DNA from: Solea solea
Taxonomy: Eukaryota > Chordata > Actinopteri > Pleuronectiformes > Soleidae
Assembly: GCF_958295425.1 (NCBI RefSeq)
Contig: NC_081153.1
Span: 4,654,028 to 4,718,027, forward strand
Direction: 5' to 3'
Length of the DNA: 64,000 nt
The notes beneath the pieces are model-generated. The model made no database searches, had not been told where the DNA came from, and worked only from the letters and a program-made list of their open reading frames with translations. Below, piece after piece: positions 1 through 12,164 of this stretch (its first letter is position 1; each line of letters opens with the position of its first letter). Both the position numbers and the translations under genes were made by a program.

Positions 1-902
1 TAACAGCTTTTCTTTAAAAAGATAAAGGTCAAATTAGGCTGATTACTGGGGAACAAAGTACGTTTGTGAAAGTGTTTGATTGATTTAATCACAGCTCTGT
101 GCCGAAGGGAATAATACACAACTCCATATATGGACGTCCTGGGGGGGGGGGGGGGGGGGGGTGTTTGTAGGTTAGGCTTTTTCTTCATAATAAGCAATAA
201 ATATGCAGAAGTCACAAAATAGACCATTTTTATTTCATTTTTCTTGAACAAAATGAGCCAAGTGAACTTTGAATAAGACACATTTCCAAATTTCACAAAT
301 TCAATCTGATTTTCTTTTTTTTCTTTTTTTTTAAATTGATTTATTTTTGCTCAGGTGTGTTTCCATAGTTGGTGAAAGTGAAAGAAATTACACTATATAT
401 ATTTGTCATCTATAGCATCTGTGTATGCGTTTAAACACAGTCATGGAAGAAGGGTCTCTTAAGATCTCTTAAAATAAGCCTTTAATATGCACTTAAGGTG
501 AGGGGACGTGCTTTTTCTGCACTGTCATGTTTCTACAGCAGCTCTGCCTTTAATAAACCAGTGAAGAAGAAGAAGAAGAAGAAGGAGGAGGAGGAGGAAG
601 CAGCAGAGACTTGGTAGAGTGAAAGAGTGAAGAAAGTTGAGAAAGTGTTTCCATCCTTTATGGTACGTTAAGGCCACCGTAGTTCCCTTAGCGCACATAT
701 GTCAACACTTCTTACACACTGGACCTTTAACTGTGAACTGTCTTGTCACAATAACACAGTTCTTATTTCACAAATATACAGTCGTTGCTTCTTGTGGGAG
801 AAAATGTCCCTGAAATATCATAAATATCATAAACATTTGTAACATTAGGCACAAAGTGACGTTTCTCACGTCCACTCATGTCTCGTCCCTCTGTCCCTCC
901 AG
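1..902. other. Intron of the SLC22 gene, non-coding
   Basis: No coding exon is recognisable. The stretch lies upstream of the first visible SLC22 exon, so it should be intron 2 of that gene; the first two exons would be left of the window. It holds a run of 21 G at 141-161 and a GAA/GGA-rich purine tract at about 563-600. The 3' end is a normal acceptor, a pyrimidine tract then AG at 901-902. Confidence 0.6.
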
Positions 903-2360
903 GTATGGCCGGCGTTTTGTCCTGCTGCTGTCCATCGCTCTGCAAACCGTGTTTGGAGTCGCCGTCGCTTTCGCGCCCAACTTCCTCGTGTACGTGTCTC
1001 TCCGCTTTGCCGTCGGCACCACGATATCCGGAGTCATCATCAACGCCTTCGTCCTCGGTGCGGTCACTGATAATAAACACAAAAACACACTGATGTAGTC
1101 GTGGTGTAGAGTGAGTGGGTCCGTAGGTTTTTGACACACTATACAGGAATCAACCAGCATAACACGTCATGGAACTGGTGAATAACAATAATAATAAGAT
1201 TATATGAAAGCCATCATGACACATTACACTTTACTTTAGACAACACAAAGAAAATAAATGAAATCAAAATAAAGAATACAGGGTTCCCACAGGTCCTTGA
1301 AATCCTTGGAAAGTTTGTGAACAACCAAACATAGACATGGGTCATTGAAAGAGCTTGAATTGTGTTGATATTTAGGTTTGTTACAACGCCACCTACTGAT
1401 TCATGCCCTGCTTGATGTGCTCAGACGAGGCCTACGCAGGACAAACGTTGAGTCTTAATTACTAGCGTTGATGTGGACACTGTCCACTCTCCCTCTCTCC
1501 CTCTCTCTCTCCCTCTCTCTCTCTGCCGTTGACGTTTCCGTGCAGAACAACTAGCGAGTAAAGTTAAGTAAATAGAGAGAGAGCAAATGACGAAGTGATG
1601 AGGCCTGGGAAATGAAAAGTTCAAGATCTCTGTCTCACCAAAGACAAATTACATTCGAGACAGACTTTGACCAAGATCTCAAGGAAAAGCACTTAAAAGC
1701 AAATCAATAAAAGTTACAAGTTGTCCTCCCTTCTTAATGAAGCTGTGTTAGCAAATTCGGTCCTTGTATTTGAGGGAATTGACCCTTGAAAGTCCTTGAA
1801 TTTAATGTCCAACCAAGGTGTGGGAACCCTGTGAACAATAAAAGCACAATGTAAACATTAGAGCAAATATCTAATTAAACATATAAGTTCATATAAGTGT
1901 TGTAACGTCTCACGTTGTTTTGTGCTACTTCCTGTCCAAAGCCAGAGCATGAACCCTTGTCCTCTCCTGTCCTCTCCTGTCCTGTCCTGTCCTCTCTTGT
2001 CCTGTCCTGTCCTGTCCTGTGCTGTCCTGTGCTCCTAAAGCAAGATTGAAGAGTTTTATTTGTCACATGCATCATGACACTCATATAACCCACAGTGAAA
2101 TGTAACCCTGAGTACGGCAGCTGCAGCAGCATGGGACAGGAAGAACTTAGCCAGGGTGGTGAGGACGGCACAGGGGATTGTGGGATGCCGTCTATGAGAT
2201 CTGGACTCAGTTTACACTGCCTGAGTCCAGAGAGGGGGGCCAGACGTATAGCAACAGATCCCACACACCCGGGCTACGCCCTGATTGTACCGCTGTACCC
2301 CACCCCCAAAAATTCTTGTAGTATTGTAGTGTAATACTCTAGTATGTACAGACTATACAC

Positions 2361-2395
<35 letters not shown>

Positions 2396-5300
2396 TACTA
2401 AGTAATAAAGATCTAAATCTAAACAACATAATAAACGACAAACAGCAAGTAACAGTAAAACACAATGAAATGAAAGCGTTAAAGTGACAAATGCATGATG
2501 CAGTTTTAGCAGCATTGAGAAACATTGAGAAACATTGTGCTATCTGTATTGATTATTGTCCATATTGTCCAGGCACTGAGTGGACGTGCACTAAGAGACG
2601 CATGCTGGCCGGCATCCTCACAGACTACGCCTTTGGACTGGGCTACATGCTGATAGCAGGCGTAGCATATCTCATACGAGACTGGAGAAAGCTGCAGCTG
2701 GCCATATCAGCCCCAGGCTTCCTCCTCATATTCTATATATGGTGGGAAATCACACCTTTCATTTCCTTACATACATGAACTGTCTTTCTCTGTGACCTTC
2801 ATCTGCCTCTCAGCTCTTACTCCTTGTCTGTCTGTCCGTCTGTCTGTCCGTCTGTCTGTGGTCAGGGTGGTGCCTCAGTCCGCCCGATGGTTGTTGGCCA
2901 AAAACAGGAGAGACGAAGCCGTCGCTCTCCTCCACGAGGCCGCACGTGTTAACGGCAGAGTTTTACCTCCGGCTGCACAGGTGAGCCTGACTCGTTTTTA
3001 CTCCTTTAAATCTGTAAATTGTGTTTGTTTGTTTATTTTTTACTAAGATAACTACAAAAAAACTACATGACCAGTGTACAATGAGGTTTGGTGATAGGGT
3101 GAAGGATCAGACAAAGACAGTGGAATATTTAATCTACTAGCTTTAAGATTAATATAACTATAGGGCGTTTTTAACATGATTTATTATTTAAACTTTAAAA
3201 ACTACAAGTGTCACTGTTGTCCCATAGATATTTAGAATAGTAAGCCTAATGTGACTGAGACACAGAGGACTGACCTATGTACACAATGTGTACAAAATGC
3301 GAATAAGATCAGTTTTCTGTTGTTGTTTTGGTTGATATTTGCTCTGACAAAAGTAAAAACAGAAGTCTTTGTGTGTCACTTTGAGAACTGTGAGATTTTA
3401 GGTGAGGAGAAGCGAAGTCACTCTGTGGTGGATCTGGTTCGAACACCTCAGATGAGGAAGAGGTCCCTCATCTTGTTCTACCTCTGGTAAACATTTCTAT
3501 CACATCTTTGGTTATTTTCTCTCTCTTGTCTCTGTTTTAATAATAATAATAATAATAATAATTATTATTATTATTATTATTATTAAATTAATAATGCCTT
3601 ATTGTAACCACAGGTGTGTGAACGTGCTGGTGTACTACAGCCTCTCACTGGGCGTGTCCAGCTTAGGGACCGACCTCTACCTGACCCAGTTTGTCTTTGG
3701 CTTGGTGGAGATCCCGGCGCGTTCTCTGGTCCTGCTCACGCTGCCCTTCAGCCGCCGACTCTCCCAGAGCGGCTTCATGGCAGTGGGAGGCGTGGCCTGT
3801 CTGCTCATACTCACGGTCCCTGCAGGTGGGACAGACATTCAGACAGTCGCACAATTAAATATCTTTAGCTTTACCTTCAGCACACTCACTGAGTTTTGGT
3901 AAAACTTACTGCAATGTTCTAACATGTATTTAGAGCAGGGGTCTCAAAGTGGCGGCCCGGGGGCCACATGTGGCCCTCCAATCGATTTCAAGTGGACCTC
4001 CAAACAATGTCAAGTTGTAACGAGTCATTTCTATGTTTTTGTTTTTAAATGAATAGATTAATTTTGCATCATAAATATGTTTTTTTATTGTTGCGTATTA
4101 AAACAACCACTTACATTTTGAAATTATCCAATCCAATCCAACTTTATTTGTAAAGCACTTTAAAACAAACACAGTGGACCAAAGTGCTGTACAGAATAAT
4201 GGATAAAAGCTCACACGAGGCAATAGAGTACATGTAAAAAAAAAGGAATTAATATGGCATATTATTGATATGAGCTCATAACGTCCACTGCAACTGTTGC
4301 TTTTCCCAAAAAAGTTGGGCTTTTTTTTTTTTTTACTTGACTGGCCCCCGACTGACCAGACGAGACTGCCAGTGGACCACAGGTCATTTGAGTTTGAGAC
4401 CCCTGATTTAGAGTGTTAAGCAGTTTTGAGAAAAAACCCACACATCCTGTATCAAAATGTGCAGTTTAATCAGACAAAAACTGCAAAAAATAATTTCCAC
4501 ATACACACGAATGGAAAACAGTTGAAAAAAGAATCAGAACCCAGCGCATTTTGGAGCCTCACAGTGTCGTCATACTTTAACGTAGAGACGTGGTTGAAAG
4601 TTTAAACGGGTCAAAAGACTTGGGACTTTTCTCACCTATATCAAAGTTTTGATACCTATTACGGTTTTTAAACAATCGCAGTTTAGGTTTTGGACGTTTT
4701 CATGTTTTATAATGAGTGTGTATTGCACCCGTTAGAGTGGCACACTCTAGCTGTGGTCTATGAAAATAACCACAAAAATCTTCAAACAAACTTCTCCTGC
4801 CCACAATTTCCAACCTACACAGACATTTTTAACATAAAAAACTTTGCTTTGGTTGTTGTCTAACCCTGTGTGTTGTTTTCACTTTCATATGATTTGAGGT
4901 TTTTCTTAAAATCACCCAAAAGTGCAGCGAGTTCTGATCAAACCTCCCATTGACTCCCATGTTAAAACTCAACTTTGGCGTTTTCACACATTTTAACGTG
5001 GGAGTTCCTGAAAGCCTTTTTTTATCCGTGTCATCAACCGTTCTTGAAATATGAAAACTTTAAAACATGTTGCTTTTTCAAAATCATATTAGGTGTATCA
5101 GAAATGCCGTCACAAATAGTCCGAATATGAGTATATTCCTATTAAAATAAGTATTGGATCTTGATAAAAGAGGATATTCATATAGAAAGTCTGCATTAAC
5201 TAGTGTACGTATATGACAGGAATGTGTAAATGATTGTTATCACTGGTATAATTTCTAATTTCTCTTCCCCTATGTTTGTAGATAATCCTAATCTCCTGGC

Positions 5301-6873
5301 TGGACTCGCTATGGTTGGGAAGTTTGGCATAACGGCTTCCATTGCTGTCATTTATGTGTACACTGCTGAGATATTCCCCACGGTGTTACGGTGGGACATG
5401 TTTGCTGTTAATTTCCCGCCTCACCAACAATTATTATTTATAAATCCAGCTCTAAAAAGCTGCTCTTAAATCTTCTCCTGCATATCCACAGGCAAACAGG
5501 AATAGGCATCTCGTCTATGTTTGCCAGAGTGGGCGGCGTGTTGGCGCCCGTGATCAGCATGCTGAGCGTCCACAGCCCCACGGCCCCTCTGGTCATCTTT
5601 GGTACGTCCACACTGCTGGGAGCTGCGCTGGCCCTGGCCCTGCCCGAAACTGCAGACAGACCTCTACCTGACACGGTGGAGGACGCCGAGAACTGGGACA
5701 CGAGGTATTACAACCCTCTGTTCTGCCACATAATAATCCATAATCTGGATCAGATCTGGAGGAAACTTTCGACAAGAGATTTAAGCATTTAGAAAAACAA
5801 AAGAGGAACAAGCTACAGAGAATAAGTCTTGGAAAGAACTCCACTAGATAGGAAGAGTGGACTGACAGAGGGTGAGAGTGCAGGGGAGGGGGTAAGGTAA
5901 GTGCTCAGACAGAAGATGCTTTTGGAAGAGCTGGGCCTTCAAGAGCTTCTTTAAGATGGACAGGGTCCATGGATGCCTCTGTTCTGGTAGCACTCAGTAG
6001 GTCATTCCACCAGCGTGGAGCGACACACGAAAAGAGTCTGGAATGTCTTGTGCGGGGTGTTGGCACCGCCAGACGACAACGTAACACAAGCCTTTAAGGT
6101 GGGAGCAGACCCATGAAGCACTTTGTAGGCTAGCATCAGTGATTTGAATTTTATGCGGGTGGCTAAGGGTAGCCAGTGGAGTTCATGTGGCCTTTTAGGT
6201 GCCAACACACTCTGGACCACCTGTAGGGGTTTCACAGCACTGGTCGGGAGGCAGTAGACGAGGTGGGAGATGACCAAAGCTTGTACTAGAAGCTAGGCAG
6301 CCTGTTGACATGATCTGTAAAGGTCAACTGGTCATCAGCCATGACACCGAAGTTTATTGCCATCTTGGAAGGAGCCAGAGATAGGGAGTCGATATTAATG
6401 CAGATGTTATGATGCATCGTTGGCTTGGCTGGGAAGACCAGCAATATTTCATAGTGGGTAGAGTCTTACCAACATTCAATGGATGTTACGAAATTCAGAT
6501 TGATCCGCCAAAGACTGAAGACAAGAAGTCGCTAACAGGAGGACAAACTCTGACAGAGGTAGTTAGGAAACTGGAATATCTTTGTAAGATCTATTTCACA
6601 AAAACAACAACCACCATCTGTGTTACTACGCTTCACGTATATTGGAGCTCTCAGCCTCTGTGACCCTGAGCAGAGTGATTTAAGTTATTTATCACCACGT
6701 TTGTTCCCACGTGAAGACCTCAGTCTCTGTGAGCAAGCTCACAGTCTTCTTTGTGTTTCGTCTCCTGCAGGCCTCACGTCACCAAGGACAACCGTGAGAT
6801 ATGCGAGGGTCTGAGCCAGGTGGCCAAGAGCACAGAGGAGGAGGAGCTGCGACGTCTAGCGAGCCAGACGTGA
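903..6873 (+). CDS. SLC22-family organic ion transporter (OAT branch), 3' part
   Basis: A plasma-membrane solute carrier of the major facilitator superfamily that would move organic anions, cations or zwitterions. Eight exons are visible: 903-1057, 2573-2741, 2866-2980, 3407-3486, 3614-3825, 5282-5390, 5492-5704 and 6771-6873 (stop TGA). All junction phases agree, giving about 384 residues; exons 1-2 lie beyond the left edge. Exon sizes 155, 169, 115 and 109 match the usual SLC22 pattern. Family marks are YGRR at the start, GTEW, SARWL after helix 6, the YYSLSL and DLYLTQF stretch of helix 7, [18 protein letters not shown], and LPET followed by LPDTVED at the C-terminus. The wording of helices 7-11 is nearest to SLC22A13 or SLC22A7 as I remember them, so no symbol is given. 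The acceptor of the fourth visible exon is uncertain (3395 or 3407, both in frame). Its introns hold two hAT MITEs and a LINE fragment. Confidence 0.88.
1279..1831. mobile_element. hAT-like MITE
   Basis: The ends are inverted repeats: CAGGGTTCCCAC at 1279-1290 and its complement GTGGGAACCCTG at 1820-1831. The 553-bp body has no coding frame and contains a CT-rich microsatellite around 1483-1522. It repeats 'ccttgaa'-type motifs near both ends. CAGGG termini are typical of hAT non-autonomous elements, but no clear 8-bp target duplication is visible, so it is probably old. It lies in an SLC22 intron. Confidence 0.6.
1959..2033. repeat. Pentanucleotide CCTGT/CCTCT microsatellite
   Basis: About fifteen imperfect tandem copies of CTGTC or CTCTC with occasional variants, in an SLC22 intron directly beside a LINE-like fragment. 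Confidence 0.75.
2038..2330 (-). mobile_element. 3' end of a non-LTR retrotransposon (LINE-like)
   Basis: Read on the minus strand, a short open stretch ends in a tail resembling the common fish LINE ending 'gtgacaaataaaactctt'. The peptide frame is short and not decisive. The family is uncertain and the element is heavily 5'-truncated. It is flanked by a pentanucleotide repeat on one side and a TA microsatellite (about 2360-2393) on the other. Confidence 0.4.
3538..3590. repeat. Mirror (TAA)n/(TTA)n trinucleotide repeat
   Basis: A run of TAA units is followed directly by a run of ATT units, so the whole tract is a near-perfect inverted repeat that could form a cruciform. It lies in an SLC22 intron just before the acceptor at 3613. 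Confidence 0.8.
3936..4405. mobile_element. hAT MITE with intact TIRs and 8-bp TSD
   Basis: The terminal inverted repeats are CAGGGGTCTCAAA at 3936-3948 and TTTGAGACCCCTG at 4393-4405. The flanking 8-bp direct repeat ATTTAGAG (3928-3935 and 4406-4413) is a perfect target-site duplication of hAT length. There is no transposase frame. The middle (about 4128-4230) looks like a retroposon-type tail with an 'aaagcactttaaaa' motif, which may be nested. Confidence 0.85.
5890..6410 (-). mobile_element. Truncated CR1/L2-type LINE reverse transcriptase C-terminus
   Basis: On the minus strand, broken frames carry the hallmark C-terminal residues of CR1/L2/Rex-type reverse transcriptases: [13 protein letters not shown] followed by YKVLHGSAP, then a frame change, then [12 protein letters not shown]. 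Residues such as [12 protein letters not shown] lie upstream. The element is 5'-truncated and frame-shifted, hence dead. It sits in the last intron of the SLC22 gene. Confidence 0.75.
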
Positions 6874-8217
6874 CATTGACGTTCATAACATGTTGTTCAC
6901 ATGTCTCAATACTTTACATTCACTTCATGAGAATTGGGTTTAAAGCAATTTTTAGTTAGTCAATCTGTGTTGATCTGAAGAACGAGATTAGAGCTTTAGA
7001 GCCTAAGCAGACGGTCACTCCCTCTTAAATGCAGCGTGTATCATCGTAATCTGTCGATTATCTCAGGGACTTTTATTCTTCAGGAGTTTAAGGATTTACT
7101 GCAGATTTGGCAACTCATAAAACTCTTTTTAATACTGTTTGTGTAATTTCATACTCATTTTATAACAGTCGAGCCAAGAGAATGAAAACTTAATTCTGCT
7201 TTTCATTGAGTAGTTCTTCTGTAGTTCTCAGTAAGTGAAATGTGATTTTATATTGTGTAGGACTTCGTTTTGATGAATCACTTGCCATACTAACTTTGAC
7301 AACTAACTTTAACCAGCTCATTTCTTATTAAGCGTTAAAAAAAAAAAAAGTTTTTTCTTCTTAGAACATTTATTTTTGCCCTGTGCATTTGCAACAATAC
7401 AAATCACAAAAAAACATGTACAACTGGACATTTGTACAACAAAGGCACTGTACCTGTGCGGCCCCACCCATGTTTTAGAGCAAAGAGGGCTCTGTGCAAG
7501 TCACATAAGAGAACGTAAATCAAGTGATCTTAAAGAGCAAAAACAACAATTCTCACTCCGATTAGTCTCACAGCTAAAGGTGCAGAAGGAGAGAAGGTTT
7601 TGACCAATCACAAAACAGTTTAGAGAGTTGGACGTGTATAATAAATGCCGTAAACACAAGTCAACATCGGCTAAATAGATCACCTCTACATAGAACGAGT
7701 AGGGCTCGGTATCGAACTTACATACTCTACACTTGTACCAACCAAACTTTAGACTGGGTTCTGAAGAGGACGTTCACTTTCAAGTTTCAGTACCTTAGGA
7801 GTTCATCTCAGTGTCATTGAGCCGTAAAGCATGCAGCGTGCGGTTTGACTTGATGTAAAGTGCCTTGTACATTGTGATTTGGTGGTAAACGAATATAAAG
7901 TTTGATTTGATCCAACAAGTCTGAGTGAGTGTGAATTTCATTTAAGACTTGATGAGGAGTTGGAAAAACAGCCAGAGAATGAAACCGGTGTTGAAAATAG
8001 TATTGTGCAGGAAGTCCATATCAAAGAAATGTAACCAAGCATTTTAATTATGTATTTAAATTCAAAATGCCCAAAAAAAAAAAATGAGTGAAGAGATGAG
8101 CTCAGGAGGGAGTGGTGATCCCAAAACACCTGCCGATGAAACCCCGTCAATTATTTCTCCAGTGATTCTGCCAACTGCAGCTTTAACAAACACGATCGAG
8201 AACGTGGAGCGAACCGT
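6874..8217. other. Convergent intergenic region with both 3' UTRs
   Basis: The SLC22 stop (6873) faces the peptidase stop (8218). Candidate cleavage signals are AATAAA at 7640-7645 for the plus-strand gene, and ATTAAA read on the minus strand at 8043-8048 (or AATAAA at 7370-7375) for the minus-strand gene. A retroposon-like 'aaagtgccttg...tataaagtttgatttga' tail lies at about 7840-7915. No credible coding frame is seen. Confidence 0.55.
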
Positions 8218-11200
8218 CTACGCCAGAGTCACGTATGTAGCGTCAGTGGCCACGCCACAGTTGTTGTCCTTCATAGACATGAGGATGTAGCCGTCGTTGC
8301 CCCAGTACGTGGACCACGAATTCTTAACCAACCAGTATGGCTCCCCGTCCAGGCTGCCGTAACCCACCGCAAGCACGGCGTGGTCTAAATCATTAGTGGT
8401 GTTACCTGAAAAACAAGAGGTGGAGTTTCAGAGAGAGTAAAAGTGCTTTCGGTTTAAAATAATAAAATAAATAAAAAAAAAAAAAAGCAAAGAAGTAAAC
8501 ATACCACAGGCAGGTTCGTAGTAAACACCGTGGCTGTAGAAAACAAACGATCGATGCGAAGCGTCGATACTAACGGCCACAGGGCCGTTCTTATAGAGCG
8601 CCACCTTGAGGGCCTCTGCGTCTCCTGACGTGACGTTGGTGTAGCTCTGGATGCGTGCGGTGAGCTGAGATGAGTTCAAGTGGCAAAATCCATTCTGTTC
8701 AGAGGGGGAAGAATATTTTTTACAAAAGAAAAAAAAAAAAAAAAAAAAAAAAAAAGCTTGAACCTATGGAGACTTGTTCTACAGTTACTCACAAAACATG
8801 TCTCATATTCTCAGAATAAACACAAGTTCAGCAGGGAATGGGAATCATACGGTTAATGCGACGTCTACAAAAGGACCACAAAAAAATACAGAAACATCAA
8901 ACTGACTGAAGGTTAATCAGAGGATCATTGCAATCGTGAGAAAATGTCTTAAGGGGCTTCAGTGTCTTTTTTCCCCCCACTTAGAAATAATAGAACCTGT
9001 CATTTCATCTGGTGCCAACTAAACTTAACGCACTGTTAAGTTTAGTTGGCACCAGATGAAATGACATGTCACCTCAAGGCAGAACAAAACAAATGTGTCT
9101 AAAAGGAACCACTCGTCTGCCGGATTATCATAAAAAAAATAAACAAAATGATTAGACAGACAGAAATTATCGTTATATTTGCACATTATTGGCCAAGGGG
9201 CTGCAGGTGGACAGATTTTAGGAATTTATCTCAAGTTAAAGTCACTTTTGCTGATTTCTTTTGGTTTTTCTGTCTCCGTTCGAGTTTCAGTAACAGAAAT
9301 TATCCAACAATATTTTAATGCTGTATCCTTCATCTGAAAACGAGCTTGATCAAGCAATAATATCAGACCTGACTAAGGGAGGGTTTGTGTGTATACAGCA
9401 GCAGCGCAGGGGCGTTTTACTGAAAATGTATTATTTTGACTGCAACAAGTAAAAAGGCATCACATGTTCTCTTCTCACCATTCCCATATAGGCTCCGTAC
9501 GTCTCCATCGTGGCGATGCCGCCGTGTTTCATGATCCACTCGTACGCTCTCCACTCCTCTCCGCCGTCACAGCCGTTGTTGCCAAAACCCCAGGAACAGT
9601 CGACCAGCATCTGCTGAGACAGAACCTGCAGGGAGCCCGTCTGAAAGATCCAGAACAAACAGAGTGTGAATATTATGAACTCGTTTTTGCACTGCGGGAA
9701 TCAAACCCTCTTAAAAAAAAAATAAAAAATAATAATATTTTCAGCCTCCACAGTCTCACAACCTCATGACCCGAGGCCCATTTCAGAAAGCAGGTTCAAC
9801 AAACTCAGAGTTAAAACCTTAACTCTAGGTTGACCAACTCTGAGCTGTCAAACTGAGTTTTCAGTTCCAGAACAGCTGATCAGCGTTAGTTTAATCAACT
9901 CTGAGTATGTTCACTCAGAGTTAAGCGTGTGCGTTGGGAATGAAAAAAGCCATCATCGATGGAGAACAACTATTCACCATGGCAACGGGTGAACAAAGAG
10001 CACAGCCTCCACTTTAATCCAGTGGAGCAGAAATATTAACATTTATGTGAAGACGGGTCAATAAATGAACACTATCTTATACAGTGTAATCCACTCATTC
10101 ATCATTTCACAGACTTTCATTTAATTAATGCAAGATAAATGCTGCAGTCCTACACATATGTTACATTTGATTTGATATTTATTCAGCTGTAACCTGACGG
10201 GGAGAGAAACTGAAGATGAGAATATGGATCAAACTGATAAAAACATAGTTTACTTATGGACCTATGATTATAAAGTCCAACTGAAGAGTACATTTTTAAA
10301 CTGACTCACTATTTTACATTAAAACATCTTGCTCAACACCATTTCATGACTATATTTCGTGTAAATATAAAATGCTGTCAAAGCACATTGAGATTTTGTC
10401 TGCAGTGAAACTCAAAGGGTCACTTCTAAACTACAGTGAAGTTAAAGAGTTTCCAGCTGCATCAGAAATATTCACATCAGCTATAATCTCCAGCATGATG
10501 TGATCTATGCTAGGAAGTTGGAACATTTCACAACCTGACACATGAGGTCTACATTACAAGGGAGTGTCTACAGGGATTAGCCCACAGTAACACACAGTAA
10601 AACAATGCGACAGTCTTAATGTGCACAGAGTCAGTGTTGTCCACATCCATGATATATTCATCATAAAGCGCTCGTATCAAAGAAAGTCCTTGGGCAGGCT
10701 AAGGAAGTAACCAGGGTGCGAACGACGGGGGAGCCAGGGGAGTCTCACCCCCCCTTAACGAGACATGAGCTCCCCTGGAAACATGATTTGTGAGATTTTG
10801 GGAGTTCTCTAAAATATTGTTTTTTGATTGATTTGATGCGTGTGTGGAGGTTGGATATGTGGTGATATGTACTGACTTAAGGCGAGTAGACGTACAGGCT
10901 TGTGATAATGGATGCGTTGTGTTGAGTAGGCACTTTTTTGTAAACCGTGTCGTGCCGTGCCAAGGTGAGTAGAGCCGGTGGAAATACACCACAAGTCCTT
11001 GCTATGAGGCGCACGCAAGCATCCGTCCCGCAACCCCCAAAAGCTGCGGTATAGTTTGCACACTGGAAGTAACACCTAATAGGGATTTCAATGTTCTGAA
11101 AGACATAACATTTCATTAATTCGTATTTCTGGCAGATATTCAGCACGAGCGGGAGAGGAAGTCTGAAAATAAAACGTCCAGTTTACAGAAAAAAATATGT

Positions 11201-12126
11201 GTTGACACCACATAATACTTCACTTTACTACAGCTCAGCGTGCTCCTGTTTATTCAGTCGGGTGAAACACTGCTCTGTTTGTTGTGTTTACAGCATTTAC
11301 AGAGGATTTCTGTGCGAGCAGAACCCCAAAAGAACCTAGTCTCTCAAGCAGCAGTGAAGTGCAACTTGGCTGAGCTGCATGGCCCAGAGCGGAGCGCGAC
11401 CATTCTGCCCAGCAACAGTGAATACTATTTTCCGATTGGCTGATATGTCACTAATTCAAGACAGCTGTATGAATGAACGAAGCAGAGCAATCTGCCTCCG
11501 CATCATCGTTTCATAGATTATTTTATTTGCAGTGACTTTTATCGCGTGGGAAATGTCATCTGTGGCGTGTGAGTGTGTAAACTTATTGAAATGTGTGTCT
11601 CGCGCTGAATGCAGCTCTAAGATGGTATTTCCACAGGAAATACCACAGTGAGCTGCCTCTGCCACATTTGCACTTGCAGTCACTCGATCGTCAAGCCCCT
11701 GCAGTGCTCACTCATCCCCCCACTCACCGATAACTCCCTGCCCACTTTTTGTAGATTTTTAAAATCAGGCATTGGGCGGAGTCTGCTTCAGAACAGGGGT
11801 TAGTTCCTCTTTAAGCTGAACTGGCTTTGTGAAACTAAGGGTTAACTAACTCACAGTTTTCACTTAACCTGCTTTCTGAAACGGGTCCCCGGAGACTTTT
11901 AGAGTTAAACGATTTAACTACTAAGTAGAATTTTAACAGTTTCAAAAAAAAAAAAAAAAAACATCTGTAATTTAAATTTCATAAATGTGAAGATTCTGGA
12001 TAAACAAGACAATTAAGGACATTGTCATTTTGGGGGTTGGAAACAGGTTTTAACATTTAAAAAAAAAAAAAAAAAAAAAAAACAGATCAAGAAATTAAAA
12101 ATAGTTTTGCAACTTTGTCTGCTAAA

Positions 12127-12164
<38 letters not shown>

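Noticed and set aside
10699..11146. Overlapping minus-strand open frames as a possible transposase
   Set aside because: No DDE, Myb or helix-turn-helix motif; frames are under 100 aa and lie inside a non-autonomous element.
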